The notes under the pieces were generated by a model. The model worked only from the letters and a program-made list of their open reading frames with translations, was not told where the DNA came from and did not search any database. The position numbers and the translations under genes were made by a program. From NCBI GenBank assembly GCA_033398695.1, contig CM065814.1, positions 16,302,358 through 16,366,357 of the forward strand: a DNA stretch of 64,000 nucleotides, written 5' to 3'. Source of the DNA: Orobanche coerulescens. Taxonomy: Eukaryota > Streptophyta > Magnoliopsida > Lamiales > Orobanchaceae. Positions 56,741 to 64,000 of the stretch are shown here, one piece after another; position 1 is the stretch's first letter; each line of letters starts with the position of its first letter.

Positions 56741-57557
56741 ACATCAACCGTTTTGGCTTTCATTTCTTTCGCCCTTTCTTCATCCTTGAGAGTTCAGAGA
56801 GCTATAGTAATACTTCTATACACTTAGAACACATCTTGTTGGTGTTTGTACATTGGTTATCACTTGGGAGTAATCATTGAGGAGGAATATCACCTTGGAG
56901 TGGCATACAACCAACCGGAGTTGGATTCTACCTTACGGTTCAGTGATTTTCATCATATTAAGGTATGTTCAATCTATCTCAAGACTTAGAGTTGGATTCT
57001 AACGATTTGGATGATCATGTTAACAAGATATGGATTTTCATAGATAAATTATCCAAGTATATCATGTTTGGAATAGTGAGATGAATAAGCCTTAAATACC
57101 TTGATTATAATCATCATGATTCGAATCTTATTACACTGAATATGTGAAGAGAAGCTTCTATCATTGGTAAACCGAATCTAATAGATGATTTCATAGTAAT
57201 CTTGGACTAGACGTTAACATTCTTATTGTTAGATAAATCTAAAGATTTGATCATGGAAGGATTTATCTAGTATATATAGAACGTTTATCAACTTCAGCAT
57301 GATAATATAGATTGATATAGAGGTGTTGATATCAACTGTTAAGCTTTTCGAATTGTCGTATGAAGATTTAAACTCGGAATGGAATATGGTTTTAAATTGG
57401 TATGCATATCCTTGAATCCGAAGTTGTCTTTATCCGTAAAATCATTCATAAGGGTGTGAACATGGTATTCATGGAAGTAACATGAATTATCACGGAAGAT
57501 TTCATTGTTTCGATCATGGCGAGAACAGTTTACTGCTTAGCAGTAAACTGCCATGCA

Positions 57558-57790
57558 TAGATAGCGCACGCTATGCTATGAATATTAACATGCGCTATCG
57601 AGCACGAGTTAGCGTGCGCTACGTTTGGTACGTAACGTACGCTAGACCATCAGACGAGTCAGTTGGCTGGTCAGTGAAGTACTGACCATGCATCGTTAGC
57701 GTGCGCTAGGCTTTGTTGTTTGCGTGCGCTATCGAGCAGACTTAACGCACGTTACACAGAGTACTTAGCGTGCGCTAAGCAGTTCAGCGG
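57558..57790 (+). repeat. Second TAGCGTGCGCTA cluster in the G4 LTR
   Basis: Eight further copies of the same palindrome class (for example TAGCGCACGCTA near 57562, TAGCGTGCGCTA near 57610 and 57696, TTAGCGTGCGCTAAGC near 57767), with one more at 58076. They lie downstream of the presumed start, in the transcribed part of the LTR. Confidence 0.7.
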
Positions 57791-58320
57791 TGTATTTTAT
57801 GAACTTTTGGCCGTGAATCGAATTGTTAAACATTAAATGCGATGTGAGATAAATCCTATATCATTTCTTTTGTTAAGGTTTGGTCTCGTTACGTGATTGA
57901 TTGAGGAGGACGATCTTCGAGTGTTCATTTTCGTGGAAGTGTTGTTATTGTCTTCAAATCGAGGCAAGTACCTTAATTGTTTTATGTATTGTTGTTATAC
58001 ATATTGTCGTGCATGTATGTTGTTATTGTATGTCCACCTCGTGTTGGTCCGACGGGATCATCGGGGGATCTATGCTAGCGTGCGCTGGATCATCGGACGG
58101 GTTTTTCCACCACGGGTTGGTCTGATGGGGTCATCGTGGGTTCTAGGCAGTGAATGCTGGATCGATGGAATTACCATGTGTATGTATTGATATCATGTTG
58201 TGATTATCAGTTGTGTATGTTATGTTTGAGTTTCTCGTAGGAGAAGACTCGTTGGTATTTTGTCGTTTACATTATTATTATTCTTCGTGAGATATGAATA
58301 ATATGTTGTGGTACTTGTAC

Positions 58321-58348
58321 TAGCATCGTTGTGCTAACCCCTTCGGGG
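58321..58348 (+). other. Twin stem-loops of the G4 LTR
   Basis: TAGCA-TCGTTG-TGCTA is followed by CCCC-TTC-GGGG, preceded by ACTTGTAC. It has the same layout as 22401-22443, with different stem sequence. Confidence 0.55.
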
Positions 58349-58711
58349 GTGAACATTTTGTTTGTGTTCAGGATCCAGGAGCGCGGGGAAACAACCACTG
58401 GAACTGTATGACGACGAGGGTGCAGAGTGATGTCCCGACCGGGTTTATTTATCTGTTGTTTATTTGTTATTTCAATAAGTACTCGAGTACGAAGTCATTT
58501 GTGATGGATTTGAATTTGGTGATGTATTATTGAGTTCTGTCGAACAATTGTACTATTTCTGTATTTGGTCAGAACTGATGTACTGTAATTCCGTTATTTC
58601 CATTCGTTAGTACCTTTTTATGCTTGTTCAATTCTTCAGCCTTGTAAATCCTTATGTAAAGGATTTACGGCGCTGTAATATTCCCGAATATATTGGGGGT
58701 GTTACAGAATA

Positions 58712-58723
58712 TGGTATCGGAGC
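58712..58723 (+). other. Primer-binding site of G4
   Basis: TGGTATCGGAGC five bases after the LTR, an initiator tRNA-Met match with one change. Confidence 0.82.
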
Positions 58724-58839
58724 TAAGATTATGGATATCTTGGCCGTTGGGTTAAAATAGGGGTCATTTATGTCTTTTGGGGTAACCGGCCGTGAATGAC
58801 ATCACTACACTGCCTACGTCTTCATACGAACAGTGGTTT

Positions 58840-60085
58840 ATGTTGAGAGGCGGACGTGGACGTGGTCGCGGTCGTGGACGCGGACGGAGAAATGCCGAAA
58901 GGGAAGCATCGCCTTCTAACCAGGCCAGTCATAGCTCAGGCGAGCCGCAACAATCTATTAATAATGAACCAGATCCTGCTGTACCAGAGATCCTTCGTCA
59001 AGTGGTGAACCAGATGACTCAGTTCGCCCAGGTCGTGGACCGAATGCAAGGGGCGGTGGGACTACGGCGAGGAGAGAGGCAGACGAGGATCCCAGGACAT
59101 GGGAAATCGAGGTGGCCGGTGGGCTGCAAGAGGTGGCGAAGATGCAACCACCCAAATTTGACGTATTTCGAGACTCCCACAGGATCATTGGTTGAAATAA
59201 GCTGGAGAAAATCTTTGCCGGAATTAAGCGCCTGACGGCAATAGGAGAGCCTCTATCGCTCAATATTTTCTGATAGGGGAAGCGTCCGAATGGTGGGAAG
59301 CCATCCGGCCTGTAGACCATGATGCCGATTGGACAGAGTTTAGATTGATGATGGAAGCTCAGTATTGCCCTCGTCCTGTGAGGGAAGCCAATGTTCGGGA
59401 GTTTTTCTCCGCTCAGCCTTCTGATGTGCCAGTATCCCAGGCGATCAAGACATTTAACCAACAGCTGGCATTTGTTCGACATCTGGTCAGAACAGATGCA
59501 GAAATGATGATCCATTTCGATATGAGAATGAAACCAGAAGTTCAGAGGTACATGTCCGGATTCTAATGTACCACACTCCGCCAATACCAGGATAAGGCGT
59601 TGGCATATGAGATCAAGGAAGCAGCTATGGAGAAATTTTCAGAATCCAAGAAGCAGAAAGTCTCTGGTACTTTTACAGAGCACAAAAACAGCGGGCCCCG
59701 TAAGGCCCAGTCATCTTTTCACTCTTTCAAGAAACCTCTGCACTCAGTTAGGAGCGGAAAGAACTTCGGAGCAACATCGACTATTACTGATATTACCAGG
59801 AAATGCTTTAACTGCGCCCAGACGGGGCACTATCGATGGAATTGCCCCCTTCCTGCCGTGACTTGTTTTGATTGTGGACGAGAGGGACATCGGGCGGTGT
59901 TTTGTGAAGAGGCTGAAAAGTCTTTTAGAGCCCGTACACCACAGCCATCCGAAGGAGGCGGTATTCCCGGACGCGGCAAAGTGTTCGGATGCCTCGGGAA
60001 TTTTGGCCGCGGGCGGCGAGAGGACAATGGGACCGAAAGGGGACATCAAGTGCCGGATCTTCTCCCCCACGTGCATGCGAGATGA
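58840..60085 (+). pseudogene. gag: G4 gag
   Basis: Gypsy Gag. The best start is the ATG at 58840 (MLRGGRGRGRGRGRGRRN), the Gly/Arg-rich N-terminus typical of the lineage. The capsid core is spread over several frames: QPPKFDVFRD near 59150, then ANVREFFSAQPSDVPVSQAI and FVRHLVRTDAEMMIHFDM in 59345-59566. The nucleocapsid frame from 59600 carries two perfect C-X2-C-X4-H-X4-C knuckles, CFNCAQTGHYRWNC and CFDCGREGHRAVFC (about 59808-59912). At least three frame breaks separate these parts. Confidence 0.82.
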
Positions 60086-60119
60086 GGAGGACAGACGATC
60101 GGGATCTTCTTTGTCGCAT

Positions 60120-60589
60120 CAGTCTTGTCCGCATCCTTTCCCGGCCGATTAAGCGTTTTATTCGATACAGAGCTACACATTCTTTCATATCTTTGTCTTG
60201 TGTAAATCGTTTGAATATTTCCGGTTTTCATACTTGTGAACCTTATGTTGTTGGTTTACCGAGTGGAGAAAGGATTGTCGGAAATTTAGAAACTAGAAAT
60301 TTCCTGTATCATTTGGAGGCAGAGAGTGGCTCTCAAATGCAGTCGTGATAGAAATGCAAGGAGACGACGATACTCGGAGACGATTGGCTTAATCGATATG
60401 GAGAAATTGTGAACTACCGAAGGAGGAATATCTCGCTGATCGCGACGATGGTTCCAAATTCTGTTTGAGGATGGAAACCGGAAGCTCGGGAAAATTGATC
60501 AAGGCGATGAAAATTTGTCAAATTGTTGAAACAGTATCTGCAGATGCTGGTGTTACGCAATGAAGAAAGAAGACGAAATTGTGGAACTT
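60120..60589 (+). pseudogene. G4 protease and linker, frameshifted
   Basis: The open frame reads RATHSFISLSCVNRLNISGF and YVVGLPSGERIVGN, the body of gypsy protease. The catalytic L-F-D-T-G is disrupted: the bases encode LFDT in one frame and the following A-T-H-S-F-I-S in another, consistent with one missing G at about 60165. The linker to RT (60350-60589) is in broken frames (GDDWLNRYG-like remains near 60375). Confidence 0.72.
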
Positions 60590-61490
60590 TCATCCATTCT
60601 GTTGTGAACGAATTTCCGGATGTATTTCTGACGAGTTACTGGACTACCTCCACGAAGGGATGTGGAATTTACCATTGAACTGGAACCCGGAGCAACACCG
60701 ATTTCCAAGGCGCCGTATCGGATGGCACCTCTTGAGATGTCTGAATCAAGAAGCGGTGGAGGAGTTACTAGACAAGGGCTATATTCGACAGCGTTTCACC
60801 ACAGGGAGCGCCAGTTCTTTTCGTCCGAAAGAAGGATGGATCGCTCCGACTGTGTATTGACTATCGAGAGCTGAACAAGATGACGATTAAGAACAAATAT
60901 CCATTACCACTGATTGATGATCTATTTGACCAGCTGCAAGGGGCAACGGTATTTTCTAAAATTGATCTGAGATCAGGATACCATCAGCTGAGGATTAAGG
61001 AATCCGATGTTCCGAAATCAGCATTCAGAACTCGCTACGGGCATTATGAGTTTGTAGTGATGCCGTTTGGTCTCACTAACTTTCTTTGTATTTATGCAAT
61101 TGATGAACAGAGTGTTCATTGAATTTTTGGACAAATTTGTGGTCGTGTTCATTGATGACATTCTGGTGTATTCTAAGAGCCCGGGAGAACATGCGCAGCA
61201 TTTGCGGATTGTATTGGAACTTTTGAGAAACGAACAATTGTACGCCAAACTTTCTAAGTGTGAATTCTGGCTAAAGGAAGTAATGTTCCTCAGCCATGTG
61301 GTGTCAGCTAAAGGAGTCCGAGTAGATCCTCAGAAGATCAAAGCAATATTGGATTGGAAGCCTCCAAAGAACGTGAAAGAGGTCCGAAGCTTCTTGGGAC
61401 TTGCTGGATACTATCGTCGATTCGTGGAAGGGTTTTCTAAAATCTCCCGCCCACTTACTCGACTCCTGCGTAAAACTCAAAAGTTTGAGT
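60590..61490 (+). pseudogene. pol: G4 reverse transcriptase
   Basis: RT motifs are present but lie in several frames: [45 protein letters not shown] across shifted frames near 60780-60870, then [37 protein letters not shown] and [20 protein letters not shown] in 60880-61080. The next frame (from 61067) carries the active site [18 protein letters not shown] and the thumb region ([34 protein letters not shown]). Catalytic Asp residues are present. About four frame changes are needed to read it through. Confidence 0.85.
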
Positions 61491-61960
61491 GGAATGAATT
61501 GTGTCGATTAGCTTTGATGAATTGAAGAAGAGATTGGCACGGCACGATTCTATCACTTCCGCAGGAACTGGAGGATTCATAGTTCTGATTATGCTTGAAC
61601 CAAGGACTTGGGTGCGTGTTGATGCGAGAATGATAAGGTGATCGCTTATGCGTCGCGACAATGAAACCTTATGAAGTGAATTACCCGACACATGATTTGG
61701 AGCTAGCAGCGGTGGTTTTGCCTTGAAGATCTGGAGGCATTATGCATGCGGGACTCACCGTCGGATCTTTACGGATCATAAGAGTCTCAAGTACATATTT
61801 AGTCGAAAGAGTTGAATATGCGGCAAAGAAGATGGTTGGAACGATTAAGGACTATGACTTGGAGATTTTATATCATCCGAGCAAAGCAAATGTAGTGGCC
61901 GATGCACTTAGCCGCAAGCTGTCTCTATTCGAGATCTTTGGAGACGCCGACATCCCAACT
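61491..61960 (+). pseudogene. G4 RNase H
   Basis: Recognisable blocks in three frames: [13 protein letters not shown] near 61680, [13 protein letters not shown] near 61765 and DYDLEILYHPSKANVVADAL with SRK in the frame to 61963. Several of the needed corrections are single missing bases in T runs or at CAG-like codons (for example TGTCGATTA where the family predicts Cys-Gln-Leu). Confidence 0.72.
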
Positions 61961-63443
61961 TAGCCTTCAACGAGAGATGATTCGTGAAGGGATTGAAGTG
62001 TGGTTACAAAGAGTCGAGGGCAGTATGCGTGATGGAGATAACTTCATCATTAACCGAAGAAATCAAATCTTGACGAGCGAGATGATCCTCGATGATTCGG
62101 TTACATGATGAAGTGATCAAAGGAAAGGCCCCGGATTCATAATTCATGACGATGGAGTTTTGAGATTTGAACCGACTCTGCGTTCCGATGTTGATGTTAA
62201 AGCAGACGATTATGAAGGAAGCTCATAGTTCGCCCTATTCTATCCACCCGGGCACCGAAGAAATGTATAAGGACTTGAAGCAGAATTTACGGTGGGGCAA
62301 CATGAAGAAAGACGTAGCGGACTATGTTTGAAATGCTTGACTTGTCGTGAGTTAAGATCGAGCATCAACGGCTGCTTTGGAATGTTGAAGCCGCTCCCGA
62401 TTCTGAATGGAAGTGGGAGGACATATCGATGGACTTTATCACTAATATGCCGAAAACCGGGACGGGAATGAACATGATTTGGGTGATAGTTGATCGTTTA
62501 ACCAAATTGGCTCATTTTCTAGGTATTAAGGATACGTGGGGACCGAGAGAGGTTGGCACGAGTAATTATTTCGGAGATAGTTCGATTGCATGGTACGAAG
62601 ACCATTGTTTCGATCGGGACGGTCGTTTTGTGTCTCACTTTTGGAAAGCGATTCATAAGGCCTTGGGGACCGAATTGAACTTGATGCGACTTATCACCCA
62701 CAGGTGACGGATAATGCAGAGAACTATACAAACGGTGGAAGACATGCTAAGGGCACATGCCTTAGATTGGTCAAACGATTGGGAAGTTCATCTACCGTTG
62801 ATTAAATTTACCTACAACAATAGTTGGCATGCTTCCATTAAGATGGCACCGTTTGAGGCATTATACGGAAGGAGATGCAGATCGCCTATCTTTGGGGACG
62901 ACTCATCGGACTTGATCGAAGCAGGAACCGAGTTGATCGAGCGGACTCGAGAGAAGATAGCCTTGATTCGTGAAAGGTTGTTGGCGCCCAGTAAATGCGC
63001 CGCCGCCCATTGGAGTTCAAGATCGAGATCACGTACTTTTGAAGGTTTCTCCTACTCGGGGAATCTTTCGTTTCGGAAGGAAAGGAAAGCTGAGTCCGAG
63101 ATATATCGGACCATTTGAGATCCTCGAGAGAGTTGGGGAGTTGGCATACAGATTGGCATTGCCGCCGTCATTGTGCCATGTTCATAACGTGTTCCACGTA
63201 TCCCAGTTACGGAGGTATATACCAGATCCCAGTCATATCATTGATTTCGGCGAGATCGAAGTCACGCAGGATGGGACGTTTGAAGAAAGACCAGTCAAGA
63301 TACTCAAGAGTCGAGTTAAACAACTGAGGAACAAACCAATCGTTTTGGTCAAAGTTCAGTGGTCACGTCACGGAATGGAAGAAGCCACCTGGGAAACGGA
63401 AGCTGATATGAAGTCTAGATATCCCGAGTTATTTTCATCTTGA
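61961..63443 (+). pseudogene. G4 integrase with chromodomain
   Basis: Integrase inserts the DNA copy. The Zn-binding HHCC region is partly readable near 62220-62370 (HPGTEEMYKDLKQN, then a C-x2-C remnant). The catalytic core is in 62429-62800 (MDFITNMPKTGTGMNMIWVI, VDRLTKLAHF, DRDGRFVSHFWKAI, TIQTVEDMLRAHALDW), so D, D and E are all encoded but in different frames. The C-terminal frame (62970-63443) has [20 protein letters not shown] and [20 protein letters not shown]. It ends with a chromodomain-like segment ([33 protein letters not shown]), which targets integration to particular chromatin. The stop at 63441 is the natural end. Confidence 0.85.
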
Positions 63444-63460
63444 GTTTAGGGACGAAACTC

Positions 63461-63478
63461 CTTTTTAGTAGGAGAGTA
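63461..63478 (+). other. Polypurine tract of G4
   Basis: TTTTTAGTAGGAGAGTA directly before the 3' LTR. The GGGACGAAACTC phrase upstream is shared with G3. Confidence 0.7.
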
Positions 63479-64000
63479 TGTAATATCCGGATTTATTACG
63501 GTGTATTTCATCTGTATTCAAACCCTGTATTATTCGGATTGGTGATTTTGATTATTGGAGTATGATATTTCGTGCATTGATATCATTGTACATAAGTATA
63601 GAAACTTGCAAAATTGCTCAAGCAACCTCGTGATAGCGCACGCTAAGAATGTATCTTAACGCGCGCTATCGGGCCATTATTAGCGCACGCTATGCAGGTA
63701 GGAGTTTCGTGCGCTAAGGACTCAATTATTGAGCGGGACAGCTAGCACATGCGCCAGCCGGGACATGGGTCCGGATAAGATTCCCGCGGACGCACTCGGA
63801 AAATTCTGAAGTCAACCATTATTAGCGCACGCTAAGGAATGCTTAGTAGCATGCACTAACTTGTTAATAATGCAGAATATTATAAATGGGACATCAACCG
63901 TTTTGGCTTTCATTTCTTTCGCCCTTTCTTCATCCTTGAGAGTTCAGAGAGCTGTAGTAATACTTCTATACACTTAGAACACATCTTGTTGGTGTTTGTA
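63479..64000 (+). mobile_element. 3' LTR of G4 (partial, cut by window end)
   Basis: It matches 56332-56853. Most differences fall in the palindrome section (63635-63860), including a replaced block of about 20 bp near 63785. The TATA box and leader are unchanged. Confidence 0.85.

Larger units (their letters stand above)
56332..58706 (+). mobile_element. 5' LTR of G4
   Basis: TGTAATATCCGGATTTATTA ... TTGGGGGTGTTACA, 2375 bp, directly before the primer site. It contains two palindrome clusters, a TATA box, a GTCGGACC-related repeat (58050-58140) and the twin stem-loops. Confidence 0.88.
56332..64000 (+). mobile_element. Tekay-like chromovirus G4 (3' end beyond window)
   Basis: It has a 5' LTR (56332-58706), tRNA-Met primer site, gag with two zinc knuckles, protease, RT, RNase H, integrase with chromodomain, polypurine tract and the first 522 bp of the 3' LTR. 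Domain order protease-RT-RNase H-integrase-chromodomain places it in the Tekay/Del chromoviruses. The two LTRs are close to identical over most of the shared 520 bp, yet pol has many frameshifts. Confidence 0.88.

Noticed and set aside
57482..58190. Short ORFs in the G4 LTR
   Set aside because: They lie in untranslated LTR sequence with palindrome clusters; no homology is visible.

Overview
This is a plant nuclear window, most likely from an angiosperm with a large, repeat-rich genome. It is almost entirely transposable elements, many nested in one another, and shows no intact host gene. The evidence is plant LTR-retrotransposon lineages: Athila-like, Tekay-like chromovirus and Tat-like Ty3/gypsy, and Sirevirus-like and other Ty1/copia. 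There are also hAT and CACTA DNA-transposon pieces, a tRNA-derived SINE, and a DUF1985/Ulp1-type gene of the kind carried by plant MULEs. The species cannot be named from the sequence.

Layout. 1-5839: minus-strand non-autonomous gypsy element (internal part, then a long LTR) with a clean 738-bp hAT insertion. 5840-9401: a palindrome-rich repeat, a Tat-type integrase relic and a very decayed copia element that is unusually full of short inverted repeats. 9402-18088: Athila-like element with gag-protease and an envelope-position ORF but no RT, RNase H or integrase. 18089-47538: a plus-strand gypsy element (G3) with gag only. Inside its first zinc knuckle sits a gypsy solo LTR (19953-42699). Inside that LTR sits a minus-strand non-coding gypsy element (22777-42668), and inside its 3' LTR sits a 12-kb Sirevirus-like copia (24980-37023). 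Each of these three nested insertions has a recognisable 5-bp target duplication. 47539-52370: fragments of gypsy, two copia elements, a CACTA end and a SINE. 53122-55099: a DUF1985 gene cut off by an Athila/Tat-like LTR. 56332-64000: a Tekay-like chromovirus (G4) with gag, pol and chromodomain, heavily frameshifted; its 3' LTR runs off the window.

Main observations. (1) Several gypsy LTRs carry arrays of about 12-bp palindromes, one class per element (AGCGTGCGCT, TTACGGCCGTAA, TTACGTACGTAA or GTGCCGCGGCAC type), in most cases just upstream of a TATA box. Two LTRs that are homologous on both sides carry different classes, as if the array were an exchangeable cassette. (2) A decayed copia stretch at about 8010-9385 is a ladder of perfect stem-loops. 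(3) Tandem repeats in the G3 LTR hold stem-loops with compensatory base changes. (4) Both the Sirevirus and the Athila-like element carry a 3' ORF that looks like the same domain family, and each ORF has its own apparent upstream promoter. (5) Differences between the Sirevirus LTRs, and some inferred frameshifts in G4 pol, lie at CAG/CTG trinucleotides, so part of the apparent decay could be sequencing error at methylated sites.
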